Counted from the stretch's first letter, positions 1 to 8,076 are shown. The stretch: DNA of 64,000 nt from Sphingomonas sp. IBVSS2 (GCF_002127225.1 NZ_NFUR01000002.1:744001-808000); one strand, 5' to 3'. Notes: generated by a model from the sequence alone, not told the origin. Numbers and translations: made by a program.

Positions 1-2
1 CC

Positions 3-1100
3 CATGTGGCCGGCTTCGTCACCGACGATCCCTGGGGAGATCGGCAGACGCCGATGCCCGAGGCCGAGTTCGCGAAGCTGCTCCGGGCCGGCGTTCCCTT
101 CAGCCGGGTGCCCGAGACCGCGCACGAATATTCGAACTTCGGCTATGCGCTGCTCGGGCGGATCGTCGCCAAGGCATCGGGCATGCCCTATCGCACCTAT
201 GTCGAGCGCACGATCCTCGCGCCGCTGGGCATGGGTTCGAGCGGGTTCGAAGTGTCCGAATGGCCGATCGCGCGGCGCGCCATCGGCTATCGCTTCGAGG
301 ATGGCGCCTGGCGCGAGGAGCCGACCATGCGCGACGGCGCCTTCGGTCCGATGGGCGGGCTGCAGGTGAGCGCCAATGACTATGGCAAGTGGATCGCCTT
401 CCTGCTCTCCGCATGGCCGCCCCGCGACGGGCCGGACACGGGGCCGGTCAAGCGCGCCACGGTGCGCGAACTGGCGCAGGGGCTGAACTTCGTGCGGGTC
501 GCTCCGCGCATGGGCGGCGCGGCCAAGGACGGCTGCATGCAGGCCGCCGCCTATGGCAAGGGCCTGCGCGTGTCGCAGGACTGCCAGCTCGGGCTGATGC
601 TCCATCATGGCGGCGGCTATCCCGGCTATGGCTCGCACATGCTGCTGCTGCCCGAGGCGGGCATAGGCATCTTCGTCTTCACCAACCGCACCTATACCGG
701 TGCCGCCGGCACGGCCTGGGATGCGATGTTCGCGCTCGACAAGGCGGGGGCGCTCCAGTTCGCCGAGGCGCCGGCAACGCCGGAACTGGTTGCGGCCCAG
801 CAAACTGCGCGCGCCATCTATGCGGCGGGCGACGTCTCGGTCGCGGGGCCCGCCCTCGCGATGAATTTCCTGATGGATCGCTCGGCCGAGGGGTGGCGCA
901 GCGATCTTGCGGCCCTGCGCGCGCAGCTTGGGGCGTGCACGGGCAAGGCCGAGCCGCTCTTTCCGAGCGGCGCGCTCTCCGTCGCCTTTCGCTGGCACTG
1001 CGACAAGGGGCTGCTCGACGGCACCGTGCTGCTGGCCCCGACACGCCCGGCGACCATCCAGGCCTTGCGCTTCCGGCCGAAACCCGCCGCCAAGCCCTGA
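3..1100 (+). CDS. Serine hydrolase, beta-lactamase/PBP4* family, 5'-truncated
   Basis: The reading frame is open to the left edge, so the N-terminus, including the SxxK nucleophile box, lies outside the window. What remains has the second box of class C beta-lactamase-like serine hydrolases as EYSNFGYALLG (Tyr and Asn about 40 residues in) and the third box as HHGGGYPGYGS near residue 200, the HGG replacing the KTG of true beta-lactamases. These proteins are usually periplasmic or secreted esterases/D-aminopeptidases rather than antibiotic-degrading enzymes. The C-terminal ~120 residues after the hydrolase fold are not recognised and may be a small accessory domain. The fold is sure; the substrate is unknown. 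Confidence 0.85.
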   Translation, partial: HVAGFVTDDPWGDRQTPMPEAEFAKLLRAGVPFSRVPETAHEYSNFGYALLGRIVAKASGMPYRTYVERTILAPLGMGSSGFEVSEWPIARRAIGYRFEDGAWREEPTMRDGAFGPMGGLQVSANDYGKWIAFLLSAWPPRDGPDTGPVKRATVRELAQGLNFVRVAPRMGGAAKDGCMQAAAYGKGLRVSQDCQLGLMLHHGGGYPGYGSHMLLLPEAGIGIFVFTNRTYTGAAGTAWDAMFALDKAGALQFAEAPATPELVAAQQTARAIYAAGDVSVAGPALAMNFLMDRSAEGWRSDLAALRAQLGACTGKAEPLFPSGALSVAFRWHCDKGLLDGTVLLAPTRPATIQALRFRPKPAAKP

Positions 1101-1122
1101 GCAGGCAAGGCGATCCGGGGGC

Positions 1123-1151
1123 TTGACATTATAAACCTACTGAGTTAGTGG
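1123..1151 (+). promoter_or_regulatory. Possible sigma70-type promoter for the GRDP-like/TIGR04222 pair
   Basis: A perfect TTGACA lies at 1123-1128 in an unusually AT-rich patch. A 17-bp spacer leads to a weak TAGTGG at 1146-1151. The start codon follows at 1160 with little room for a leader, so the transcript would be nearly leaderless. The -10 assignment is weak. Confidence 0.35.
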
Positions 1152-1159
1152 GAATTTAG

Positions 1160-1738
1160 ATGAGCAAGGCCCCCGGTCTGTCTCGAACCTCCACCGGCCA
1201 CCCGGTCTGGACGGCGCTTTCCCAATACACCATCGGCCCCGAGGATGCGGAGCTGGGCTTCGCGGCGCGGCTGGCGCGCGAGAATGGATGGACCGGGGCC
1301 GAGGCCGAGCGGGTGATCGAGGAATACAAGCGCTTCTGCTTCCTCGCGGTGACGGCCGATCATCCCGTCACGCCCTCGGACCAGGTCGACCAAGCCTGGC
1401 ACCTGCACCTCACCTATACCCGCGACTATTGGGAGCGCTTCTGCCCCCAGGTGCTCGGCCGCGCGCTCCATCATGGACCCACGGCCGGCGGACGCGCGGA
1501 GGGGCATCGCTATTTCACCCAATATGCCGAGACGCTGCGCAGCTATGAGCAGGCCTTCGGCACGCCGCCCGCGGATCTGTGGCCCGACGCGGGGCGGCGA
1601 CTGCTCGAGGACCACAAGGCGCGCCGCGTGCATCCGCGCGACGCATTCATCGTGCCCCGGAGGCCATTCCGGACCGCGCTGCCGATCCTGTTCGCGGCGC
1701 TCTCCGCCCTGGTCCTGGGGTATTTCCTGAGGAGCTAG
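1160..1738 (+). CDS. GRDP-like (DUF1399-type) protein with C-terminal membrane anchor
   Basis: 192 residues. The centre carries DQAWHLHLTYTRDYWERFC (residues about 76-95), the W-H-x-H-L ... F-C signature of the glycine-rich-domain-containing-protein-like family (DUF1399), whose biochemical role is not established. The extreme C-terminus is a single hydrophobic helix (about residues 172-190) ending in a basic tail, so the protein is probably tail-anchored to the inner membrane. No ribosome-binding site is obvious. The next gene begins five bases after the stop and is a TIGR04222-like membrane protein; in this pair the two products probably work together. The family call is by motif; the function is unknown. 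Confidence 0.7.
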   Translation: MSKAPGLSRTSTGHPVWTALSQYTIGPEDAELGFAARLARENGWTGAEAERVIEEYKRFCFLAVTADHPVTPSDQVDQAWHLHLTYTRDYWERFCPQVLGRALHHGPTAGGRAEGHRYFTQYAETLRSYEQAFGTPPADLWPDAGRRLLEDHKARRVHPRDAFIVPRRPFRTALPILFAALSALVLGYFLRS

Positions 1739-1743
1739 GACTT

Positions 1744-2571
1744 ATGTCGCTCGGACCCTTCGATCTCACCGGCGGGCCGTTTCTCATCCTCTATGGCGGG
1801 CTGCTGATCCTCACCATCATCGCCGGCTTCACCATTCCGCGCTGGCTCAGGCCCGAAGGCCGCACGCCGCGCCGCATCGATACCGAAGATCTCGCCTGGC
1901 TGGCCGGCGGCGGCACCCGCCTTGCCGAAACCGTCGCCGCCCGCCTGCTCTCCACCCGCCAGCTGGCGATGGCGGGCAAGAACAAGTTCACGCCCAGCCA
2001 GATCGGCGGGGGCACCCCGGTCGAGCGCAGCGTGCTCGCGCTGCCCGACGAGGCGAGCTGGGACCGGGTTGCCGGCGCAGTGGGCAAGCATGGCGAACGC
2101 ATCCGCGAACGGCTGATCGACGCCGGGCTGCTGATGGATGGGTGGAACGCGCTGCAGATGCGCGTCTTCCAGACGCTGCCCTATTTCCTGCTGCTCGGCT
2201 TCGGCTACACCAAGCTGCTGATCGGCGAGGCGCGGGAGAAGCCGGTCGGCTATCTCACCGCGCTGCTGGTGGTCACCGCGATCCTCGCGCTGATCCGCTT
2301 CGCCGCGCTCGACCGGCGGACCCGCGCGGGACAGGAGGCGCTCGCCGAGGCGCGCGTGCGGAGCGAGAGGCTTCGTCGGGCTCCTGCCGGCGGCGAGACC
2401 GATCTCGCGGTGGCCCTGTTCGGCACCGTGGTGCTGGTCGGCTCGGACTGGGGCGGCTTCCACCAGATGCGCGCCGCAAGCTCGAGCAGCGATGGCGGGA
2501 GCGGCGGCAGCGGTTGCGGCAGCGGCGGAGGGGGCTGTGGCGGCGGTGGCTGCGGCGGTTGCGGGAGCTGA
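1744..2571 (+). CDS. TIGR04222-like membrane protein with Gly/Cys-rich tail
   Basis: 275 residues from the ATG at 1744, chosen because GGAG lies ten bases upstream, inside the end of the preceding gene. One membrane segment near residues 12-30 is followed by a soluble stretch of about 110 residues, then two further membrane segments (about 145-160 and 168-188). The C-terminus is a low-complexity Ser/Gly/Cys tail with four cysteines separated by glycine runs, resembling the tail of family members called TIGR04222 domain-containing membrane proteins. The tail could bind metal, be cleaved, or form a flexible extracytoplasmic extension; nothing in the sequence decides. It is translationally close to the GRDP-like gene upstream. 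Confidence 0.65.
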   Translation: MSLGPFDLTGGPFLILYGGLLILTIIAGFTIPRWLRPEGRTPRRIDTEDLAWLAGGGTRLAETVAARLLSTRQLAMAGKNKFTPSQIGGGTPVERSVLALPDEASWDRVAGAVGKHGERIRERLIDAGLLMDGWNALQMRVFQTLPYFLLLGFGYTKLLIGEAREKPVGYLTALLVVTAILALIRFAALDRRTRAGQEALAEARVRSERLRRAPAGGETDLAVALFGTVVLVGSDWGGFHQMRAASSSSDGGSGGSGCGSGGGGCGGGGCGGCGS

Positions 2572-2611
2572 CGGCCGCTCCTTCGCTGGCGCGTCGGGGG
2601 GGGGGCTCTCC

Positions 2612-2650
2612 TTGACGCGCAGATGGCGCGTATATACATCTCGTATATAC
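2612..2650 (+). promoter_or_regulatory. vapBC promoter with twin GTATATAC operator
   Basis: TTGACG at 2612-2617 can serve as a -35 box with a -10 region in TATACA/TACATC at 2633-2640. Two identical self-complementary octamers GTATATAC lie at 2630-2637 and 2643-2650, 13 bp apart, covering the -10 and the start-site region and ending just before the ribosome-binding site AGGAGG. Paired palindromes over the promoter are what AbrB-type VapB antitoxins use for autorepression, so this is a likely VapB/VapBC operator. Confidence 0.65.
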
Positions 2651-2661
2651 AGGAGGCGGTG

Positions 2662-2949
2662 ATGGGCGAGGAATATCGCGCCAAGGTGTTCAAGTCGGGC
2701 AATTCGCTGGCGCTGCGCCTCCCCAAGGCGCTGGGCCTGAAGGAGGGCGCCGAAATGCGCGTCCGGGAAGAGAGCGGCAAGTTCGTGCTGGAGCCTGCGG
2801 AGGCCCTTCCGCGCAAGATCGACATCAGCAAATTCTGGGGCAAGGCCCCCTGGCTCAGGCCGCTGACTCGCGAGGAGCGGGAGTTCGAGGATTCGCCGCG
2901 GGTCTGGGACGATCCCGATTGGCCCGGATGGCAGAAGGGCGATACGTGA
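2662..2949 (+). CDS. vapB: VapB-type antitoxin (AbrB/SpoVT swapped-hairpin)
   Basis: 95 residues from ATG 2662, which has AGGAGG seven bases upstream; an earlier in-frame ATG at 2623 would place the operator inside the gene and is rejected. Residues 4-48 (AKVFKSGNSLALRLPKAL and the following beta strands) form the AbrB-like DNA-binding domain typical of VapB. The rest is an acidic, Trp/Pro-rich tail (DDPDWPGW near the end) of the kind that wraps the PIN toxin and blocks its active site. It should neutralise the following VapC and repress its own promoter. Stop TGA overlaps the GTG start of the toxin. Confidence 0.88.
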   Translation: MGEEYRAKVFKSGNSLALRLPKALGLKEGAEMRVREESGKFVLEPAEALPRKIDISKFWGKAPWLRPLTREEREFEDSPRVWDDPDWPGWQKGDT

Positions 2950-3320
2950 AATATCTGCTCGACGCCAACATCTGCATCCTCATGCTGGCGGGCGGCTCCG
3001 AAATCCTTGCCAGGCGAATCGCCGATTGCGATGCCGGCGACCTCGGCGTTTCGGTCGTGGTATTCGCGGAGCTGGCATTGGGGTCCAATCGAGGCCGGCC
3101 GCCGCCGCCCGAGGCCCTTGATGGGCTGATCGAGCAGGTGGAACTGCTGCCCTTCGATGAAGCCGCCGCCCGCGCCTATGCAACCTTGCCGTTCCGGCGC
3201 GGCAGCTTCGATCGGCTCATTGCCGCGCATGCACTGGCACTGGACTTGACGCTCGTGACCAACAATGAACGCGATTTCTCCGACATTCCCGAATTGAAGA
3301 TCGAGAACTGGACCCTGTGA
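2946..3320 (+). CDS. vapC: VapC toxin, PIN-domain ribonuclease
   Basis: 124 residues from GTG 2946, which overlaps the antitoxin stop (GTGA); an upstream in-frame start at 2919 is less likely because it would overlap vapB by 30 bases without a better ribosome site. PIN active-site acids are visible: LLDANIC (Asp near residue 6), FAELALG (Glu near 41), [10 protein letters not shown] and NNERDF (Asp/Glu near 90-110). The ending [10 protein letters not shown] resembles the enteric VapC group known to cut initiator tRNA, which suggests, but does not prove, a tRNA target. Its own stop overlaps the GTG start of trmD, so toxin and tRNA methyltransferase are translationally coupled. Confidence 0.87.
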   Translation: MKYLLDANICILMLAGGSEILARRIADCDAGDLGVSVVVFAELALGSNRGRPPPPEALDGLIEQVELLPFDEAAARAYATLPFRRGSFDRLIAAHALALDLTLVTNNERDFSDIPELKIENWTL

Positions 3321-4054
3321 CCTTCGCCGCCACCATCCTCACGCTCTACCCGGAGATGTTTCCCGGTCCGCTCGGCATCTCGCTCGCGGGCAGGGGGTTG
3401 CGCGAGGGGCTGTGGAGCATGGAGGCCGTCCAGATCCGCGACTTCGCGACAGACAGGCATCGCTCGGTCGACGACACGCCGGCCGGCGGCGGGGCGGGGA
3501 TGGTGATGCGCGCCGACGTGATCGCCGCCGCGCTCGACAGCGTGGCGCCCGGCCGCCCGATCCTGGCGATGACGCCCCGCGGCAAGCCGCTGGCGCAGGA
3601 TCGGGTCCGTGCGCTGGCCGACGGTCCCGGCGCGGTGATCCTGTGCGGCCGGTTCGAGGGGATCGACGAGCGACTGTTCGAGGCGCGGGCGATCGAACAG
3701 GTCTCGATCGGCGACTATATCCTCTCGGGCGGCGAGATGGCGGCGCTGACGCTTCTCGACGCTTGCATTCGCCTCATTCCCGGAGTAATGGGCGCGCCTT
3801 CCAGCGGCATGGACGAGAGCTTCGAAACGGGGCTGCTCGAATATCCGCAATATACCCGACCTGTCGAATGGGAAGGGCGCACGATCCCCGAAGTGCTGCG
3901 ATCGGGGGATCATGCGAAGATCGAGGCCTGGCGACGCGCCCGTGCCGAGAGCGATACACGGCTACGGAGGCCGGACCTTTGGGAGCGCCACGAGGGCGCT
4001 CGGGTCCAACCTCCCTCTGGCGCGCGGCGACGTAAACAGGACGATGTGAAATGA
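3317..4054 (+). CDS. trmD: tRNA (guanine-37-N1)-methyltransferase TrmD
   Basis: 245 residues, the usual length. TrmD methylates G37 next to the anticodon using S-adenosylmethionine and prevents +1 frameshifting; it is essential in most bacteria. Trefoil-knot SAM-binding signatures are clear: [12 protein letters not shown] and [15 protein letters not shown], followed by LIPGVMG; the catalytic Asp region lies in the C-terminal half (EYPQYTRP and after). The start is the GTG overlapping the vapC stop. The stop overlaps the rplS ATG (ATGA). The usual upstream partners rpsP and rimM are absent here; vapBC sits in their place. The last ~25 residues are basic and poorly conserved. Confidence 0.97.
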   Translation: MTFAATILTLYPEMFPGPLGISLAGRGLREGLWSMEAVQIRDFATDRHRSVDDTPAGGGAGMVMRADVIAAALDSVAPGRPILAMTPRGKPLAQDRVRALADGPGAVILCGRFEGIDERLFEARAIEQVSIGDYILSGGEMAALTLLDACIRLIPGVMGAPSSGMDESFETGLLEYPQYTRPVEWEGRTIPEVLRSGDHAKIEAWRRARAESDTRLRRPDLWERHEGARVQPPSGARRRKQDDVK

Positions 4055-4437
4055 ACCTGATCCAGACGCTCGAAGCCGAGCAGATCGCCAAGTTCAACGC
4101 GGCGAAGAAGATTCCGGAGTTCCGCCCGGGCGACACCCTCAAGGTCGGCGTGAAGGTCGTCGAAGGCGAGCGCACCCGCGTCCAGAACTATGAGGGCGTG
4201 TGCATCGCCCGCTCGAACAAGGGCATGGGTTCCTCGTTCACCGTCCGCAAGATTTCCTTCGGCGAGGGCGTCGAGCGCGTCTTCCCGCTCTATTCGCCGA
4301 ACATCGACAGCATCGAAGTGGTGCGCCGCGGTGTCGTGCGTCGCGCGAAGCTCTATTATCTGCGTGGCCGCACCGGCAAGTCGGCGCGTATCGCCGAGCG
4401 TCGCGACGTCCGCACCGAGGCGGTTGCCGCCGAATAA
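4051..4437 (+). CDS. rplS: 50S ribosomal protein L19
   Basis: 128 residues. Ribosomal protein L19 sits at the 30S-50S interface. The N-terminal [12 protein letters not shown], the central [34 protein letters not shown] and the basic [15 protein letters not shown] block are diagnostic. It begins inside the stop of trmD by a four-base overlap, so translation is coupled, and is followed by a strong terminator. Confidence 0.98.
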   Translation: MNLIQTLEAEQIAKFNAAKKIPEFRPGDTLKVGVKVVEGERTRVQNYEGVCIARSNKGMGSSFTVRKISFGEGVERVFPLYSPNIDSIEVVRRGVVRRAKLYYLRGRTGKSARIAERRDVRTEAVAAE

Positions 4438-4460
4438 GCTCCGGCTTTGCGGTTTTGAAA

Positions 4461-4496
4461 AGGGCGCGGTGGCGATGGCTACCGCGCCCTTTTTCC
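4461..4496 (+). terminator. Rho-independent terminator of trmD-rplS
   Basis: AGGGCGCGGT at 4461-4470 pairs with ACCGCGCCCT at 4481-4490 across a ten-base loop, followed by a run of T. It lies 24 bases after the rplS stop. Confidence 0.88.
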
Positions 4497-4581
4497 TGTC
4501 TCCCTCCCGCCCGGGAGAGGGGGAGGGCGGCGCACCGCGCGCCGCCTTCGGCATGCCGGCGAACGGCGCCTTCCCTGATAT

Positions 4582-4959
4582 TCAGGCGTAGCTGACGATC
4601 TCGAACTCGGTGCCGTCATGGTCGAGAAAGTAGAAGCGCCGGCCGGGATCGTAATCCGCATGATTGAACGGGACCAGCCCGGCCGCGACGACGCGGCGCT
4701 CGATCTCGTCGAGATCGTCGACCAGGATGCCGACATGGTTGAGCGGACGGCCCTTCTCGAAGGTCGCCTGATCGGGCGTCTCGGGCGGGGTGTAGACCGC
4801 GAGATAGGTGCGATCGTCGCCGACATGGATGGTGCGGCCGCCGTCGCGCGCCGGGCCTTCCCAGCGGACGTGCCAGTCGAACAGGTCGCCGAGCAGCTTC
4901 GCCGCGCGCTCGGGGCTGCGCACGGTCACGTTCACATGCTCGATATAGGGTTGGGACAT
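4582..4959 (-). CDS. VOC (glyoxalase/extradiol dioxygenase fold) protein
   Basis: 125 residues, one VOC unit of two beta-alpha-beta-beta-beta modules. The first strand IEHVNVTV carries the expected metal-ligand His near residue 8, and the last strand TEFEIVSY carries the Glu. A second His sits in PLNHVGILVDD. Members include glyoxalase I, bleomycin-binding proteins and small dioxygenases; no substrate can be named. The start has AAAGGAAA upstream. It diverges from soxR and its promoter is overlapped by a SoxR box, so it is probably induced by redox-cycling compounds, consistent with a detoxification role. Confidence 0.85.
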   Translation of the reverse strand: MSQPYIEHVNVTVRSPERAAKLLGDLFDWHVRWEGPARDGGRTIHVGDDRTYLAVYTPPETPDQATFEKGRPLNHVGILVDDLDEIERRVVAAGLVPFNHADYDPGRRFYFLDHDGTEFEIVSYA

Positions 4960-4993
4960 GGATTTCCTTTCCGGTTGGATGCCATGTCGCGAG

Positions 4994-5024
4994 CAGCTAC
5001 AACCTCAACCTAAGTTGAGGTCAA
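4994..5024 (-). promoter_or_regulatory. SoxR box and SoxR-dependent promoter of the VOC gene
   Basis: CCTCAACCTAAGTTGAGG at 5003-5020 is an 18-bp inverted repeat (7-bp arms, 4-bp centre) almost identical to the E. coli soxS operator. On the minus strand TTGACC (5024-5019) is followed 19 bp later by TAGCTG (4999-4994); a 19-bp spacer is characteristic of MerR-family activated promoters, and the box fills the spacer. It also lies 17 bp before the soxR start, allowing autoregulation. Confidence 0.85.
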
Positions 5025-5037
5025 GCAGGAAATCGCG

Positions 5038-5505
5038 GTGCGCGGGAACGAGCTTCTGACGATCGGAGAACTGGCGGCGCGTACGGGCATCGCCGTCTCG
5101 GCCGTGCGCTTCTACGAAGGGAAGGGGATCGTGCATCCGATCCGCACGCGCGGCAATCAGCGCAGGTTCCTGCGTTCGGACATCCGGCGCATCTCCTTCG
5201 CGCTGATCGCGCAGCAGCTGGGCCTCACCTTGCCGCAGATCGCGGAGGAGTTGCGCAAGCTGCCCGAGGGGCGCACGCCCACAAGCGAGGATTGGGCGCG
5301 GATCAGCAGCGCCATCCGCCTGCGGATCGAGGTGCAGATGGCGCAGCTCCAGCGCACGCTCGACGATCTCGACGGCTGTATCGGCTGCGGTTGCCTGAGC
5401 CTCAGGAAGTGCGCGCTCTACAATCCGGACGACCGCGCCGCGCTGAACGGCGCCGGTCCGCGCTTCATCCTCGTCTCGCGCAAGGTGGCGCTGGGGCTCG
5501 ACTAG
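5038..5505 (+). CDS. soxR: Redox-sensitive transcriptional activator SoxR
   Basis: 155 residues, MerR family. The N-terminal winged helix (LTIGELAARTGIAVSAVRFYEGKG, residues about 6-30) binds DNA; a dimerisation helix follows; residues 114-125 are CIGCGCLSLRKC, the CX2CXCX5C ligand set for the [2Fe-2S] cluster that distinguishes SoxR from other MerR proteins. Oxidation of the cluster activates target promoters. The start is a GTG at 5038 without a strong ribosome site. The residues flanking the cluster look canonical. Divergent VOC gene with a SoxR box is its visible target; no soxS is present, as usual outside enterics. Confidence 0.95.
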   Translation: MRGNELLTIGELAARTGIAVSAVRFYEGKGIVHPIRTRGNQRRFLRSDIRRISFALIAQQLGLTLPQIAEELRKLPEGRTPTSEDWARISSAIRLRIEVQMAQLQRTLDDLDGCIGCGCLSLRKCALYNPDDRAALNGAGPRFILVSRKVALGLD

Positions 5506-5657
5506 GGCGCGGCATCCGCATCCGCATCGGCTCGTCGCACGCTGCGCTCGCACCACCCGCTCGGCCGGAGGCTCCTCCACGCCTGTTCATCTGCCGGACA
5601 GCTTTGCCGGAACACGCAAGGCGCGCCGGTGGGGGGCAATTTGAAGGAGGTTGCTCA

Positions 5658-6518
5658 ATGCGTGTCATTTCCAAAAAGCAGGGGGTTCGCTTCCTGGCTG
5701 CCATGCTGGCCGTATCTGCGTCGAGCGGCGCATATGCGCAGCAGCAGAGCGCGCCCGATCCCAATATCGTCGTGAACGGTCCCGCCCCGTCCGCGATGAC
5801 CGAAGGGCCCGAAATCAAGGGCGTCATCACCGCGCGCACCGGCGACCGGATGAAGGTCACGACCGCCGATGGCGCAAGCACGATCATCGCCATCACCGAC
5901 ATGACGCGGGTCAAGGCGGGAGGCGGCCTGTTCGGCGGCAGCAAGCTGGCCCCGAACGCGCTGCTCAACGGACTGCCGGTCACCGTCAAGACGATGCAGG
6001 CGGACGGTGTGCTGGTGGCAAGCCAGATCAGCCTTAGGAAGAACGATCTCAGGACCGCGACGATGATCCAGAGCGGAACGTCGCAGCGCTTCGAGGAGCA
6101 GGCCGCGGCGACCGAGGCACTGCGCGGCCGCATGGCCGATATCGACAAGTACAACGTCAAGAGCACGACGAACGTGCACTTCGACGTCGGCAAGACGGAT
6201 ATCTCCCCGCAGGACAAGGCCGAGCTCTGTACCGCCGCGAATTCGGCCGGACAGACGGAGAATGCCCTGTTGCTGGTGGTCGGCTATACGGATTCGACCG
6301 GAAGCGACGACTTCAACCAGGAGCTCAGCGAGAAGCGTGCCGGCCGCGTCATCAACTATCTGCAGCAGGTCTGCGGATGGAAGCCGTACCGCATGCTGAC
6401 GCCGACCGGCATGGCCAAGGCTGATCCGGCGGCGAGCAACGACACGCCCGAAGGCAAGGCGCAGAACCGCCGCGTTGCGGTGAACGTCCTGGTCAGCAAG
6501 AGCGTCGACGGCCTGTAA
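5658..6518 (+). CDS. OmpA-family outer-membrane/periplasmic protein
   Basis: 286 residues from ATG 5658, which has AAGGAGG eight bases upstream; longer readings are rejected. A signal peptide ends near AYA-Q (residue 27). Residues about 50-130 form a beta-rich module of unknown type (GVITARTGDRMKVTTADG). The C-terminal part from NVHFDVGKTDIS (about 175) to QNRRVAV is an OmpA-like peptidoglycan-binding domain with GYTDSTGSDDFNQELSEKRA as core, including the conserved Asp and Arg that grip diaminopimelate. It has no eight-stranded N-terminal barrel, so it is more likely a periplasmic peptidoglycan-associated protein than a porin. Confidence 0.9.
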   Translation: MRVISKKQGVRFLAAMLAVSASSGAYAQQQSAPDPNIVVNGPAPSAMTEGPEIKGVITARTGDRMKVTTADGASTIIAITDMTRVKAGGGLFGGSKLAPNALLNGLPVTVKTMQADGVLVASQISLRKNDLRTATMIQSGTSQRFEEQAAATEALRGRMADIDKYNVKSTTNVHFDVGKTDISPQDKAELCTAANSAGQTENALLLVVGYTDSTGSDDFNQELSEKRAGRVINYLQQVCGWKPYRMLTPTGMAKADPAASNDTPEGKAQNRRVAVNVLVSKSVDGL

Positions 6519-6524
6519 GCTGCT

Positions 6525-6556
6525 GGAGCCGGGAGCGGCATGCCGCTCCCGGCTCC
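6525..6556. terminator. Perfect 16-bp inverted repeat between convergent genes
   Basis: GGAGCCGGGAGCGGCA at 6525-6540 is immediately followed by its exact reverse complement. It starts six bases after the OmpA-family stop and lies before the convergent S41 peptidase stop. There is no T-run, so termination is inferred from position and stem strength only. Confidence 0.5.
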
Positions 6557-6585
6557 ATGCGTGCGTTCGCAGGCGGCGACGGATC

Positions 6586-8076
6586 CTAGCGCTGCTGGAT
6601 GCGTGAAAGCGCTTCCTTCAGGACCAGGTCCTCCGCGGCGCCGATCGGCGGCCGTGGGATCACGATGTCCGGCGTTACGCCCGAGACATCGTCCTTGCCA
6701 TTCGGCCGGACGAAATGGCTCTTGGGATAGGTCACCACGATCTGCGTTCCCGGCAGGGTGAAGGATTGCACGGACGCGAAGTTGGAGGCCACGTCGGCGG
6801 TTTCCTCTCCGATGACCTTCCCGAAACCATAGTCCTGAATGAGCGCGGCGACAGAGGTTGCGTTCGAATAGCTGTGCCGGTTGACCAGCGCCCACACCCG
6901 CCCGTGGAAGCGAGGTTCGCCACGTGGCTGGACGAGGGGAAGATCATATTTGTATCGCGTGCCGTTCGGCGCCCGCGCCTCGGCATCCATCTGGCTGGCG
7001 AAGGACGGATCGATCGGCGTCCCGGCGGCGCGCTGGCGGGCATAGTCCGCCTTGGTGGCCGCGCTGGCCTTCAAGGTGAAGGAGGAAGTGAACCGGAACG
7101 GCCGGGTAGCGAACCAGGCGACCATGGGATCGCTGAAGCTGTTGTCCCCGCCGGGGTTGTTCCGCAGATCTAGGATCAGGTCCGTGGCCCCGCTGGCCAG
7201 GATCTTCCGGAAGCTGTCGTCGACAAAGGCCAGGAACGACGCCGCCTGGTAGGAGGGGGCGGAGCCGGCCGCCGGCTGCTCGATGTTGAAGAACGGGCCT
7301 GGCCGGAGATAGGCGATCCCGTTGCCGAGCGGCTTGTATTCCCGGGTCGAGAATTCGGTGGCGAAGCTCCCGGTGGGATATTTTGCGTTGAGGGCGCGGC
7401 GCTGGGCCAGCGTCAGTGCGGGAACCGAGATCGTCTGGGGCCGCCCGGCAACGATCGCCGTCACTTCGATCGACGCGACCTGTCCCCGGTCGAGCCACAG
7501 CAGCACGGGAAAGCTCTCCTCCATCTGCGCATGGGCCATGTATGGCCGCTCCGCGGAGACGTAGCCGCCCAGGTGCGCGATGACGTCGTGGACCGGCTTG
7601 CCGCCGATCGCGATGATTTCGGTGCCGGCGCGCAGCTTGCCGCCATCATCCGCCGGCTCCGTCAGCAGGACCCGGTTTCCATCGACGCGAATGAACAGCG
7701 GCAGCAGCGTTCCGCCGCCCTGGAGGTAGGTCACGAACGCGACCACCGGCGCTTCGATGCGCGCATGGCCGATCTTCCCATAGGCGACGAACTTCTGGAA
7801 CATCGTCGCGACTGCAACCGAGGTCATCGGCCCGCGGATGGAGTCGCTGAGCGTCCGGTAGAGTGCGTCATATTCGGCCTTGGAGCGATGGGCATAGAGA
7901 TCGAAATGCGCCTCCTGCAGCGTTTCGTAGAGAAGCTTGAGGTCCGATCGGGCAACCTCCGGTGCGACGGTCGACGGCGAGCCGGATTCCGCAGGCGCCG
8001 GCGGAGCGGCATTGGCGGCCATCGAGTTCGTGGCCGCGAAGGTCGCGAGCAGGGCGAGAGCCAGTCTGATCTGCAT
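6586..8076 (-). CDS. S41 family peptidase (tail-specific protease fold), secreted
   Basis: 496 residues from ATG 8076, chosen because it begins a clear signal peptide (MQIRLALALLATFAATNSMA). The middle holds a PDZ-like segment (AGTEIIAIGGKPVHDVI). The catalytic half shows YLRPGPFFN, LILDLRNNPGGD, and NRHSYSNATSVAAL, where the serine in SYSNA is at the position of the S41 nucleophile, followed by the GEETAD and VTPDIVI segments typical of the family. The insertion-rich arrangement is closer to tricorn-core-like bacterial S41 proteins than to CtpA. It probably degrades or processes periplasmic peptides; the target is unknown. Confidence 0.88.
   Translation of the reverse strand: MQIRLALALLATFAATNSMAANAAPPAPAESGSPSTVAPEVARSDLKLLYETLQEAHFDLYAHRSKAEYDALYRTLSDSIRGPMTSVAVATMFQKFVAYGKIGHARIEAPVVAFVTYLQGGGTLLPLFIRVDGNRVLLTEPADDGGKLRAGTEIIAIGGKPVHDVIAHLGGYVSAERPYMAHAQMEESFPVLLWLDRGQVASIEVTAIVAGRPQTISVPALTLAQRRALNAKYPTGSFATEFSTREYKPLGNGIAYLRPGPFFNIEQPAAGSAPSYQAASFLAFVDDSFRKILASGATDLILDLRNNPGGDNSFSDPMVAWFATRPFRFTSSFTLKASAATKADYARQRAAGTPIDPSFASQMDAEARAPNGTRYKYDLPLVQPRGEPRFHGRVWALVNRHSYSNATSVAALIQDYGFGKVIGEETADVASNFASVQSFTLPGTQIVVTYPKSHFVRPNGKDDVSGVTPDIVIPRPPIGAAEDLVLKEALSRIQQR

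Noticed and set aside
2251..2571. Frameshift suspected in the Gly/Cys tail
   Set aside because: The tail is in frame with the rest and ends in a normal stop; low-complexity tails are known in relatives, so no frameshift is called.
2623..2661. Earlier in-frame start for vapB
   Set aside because: It would cover the twin operator and the ribosome site of the ATG at 2662.
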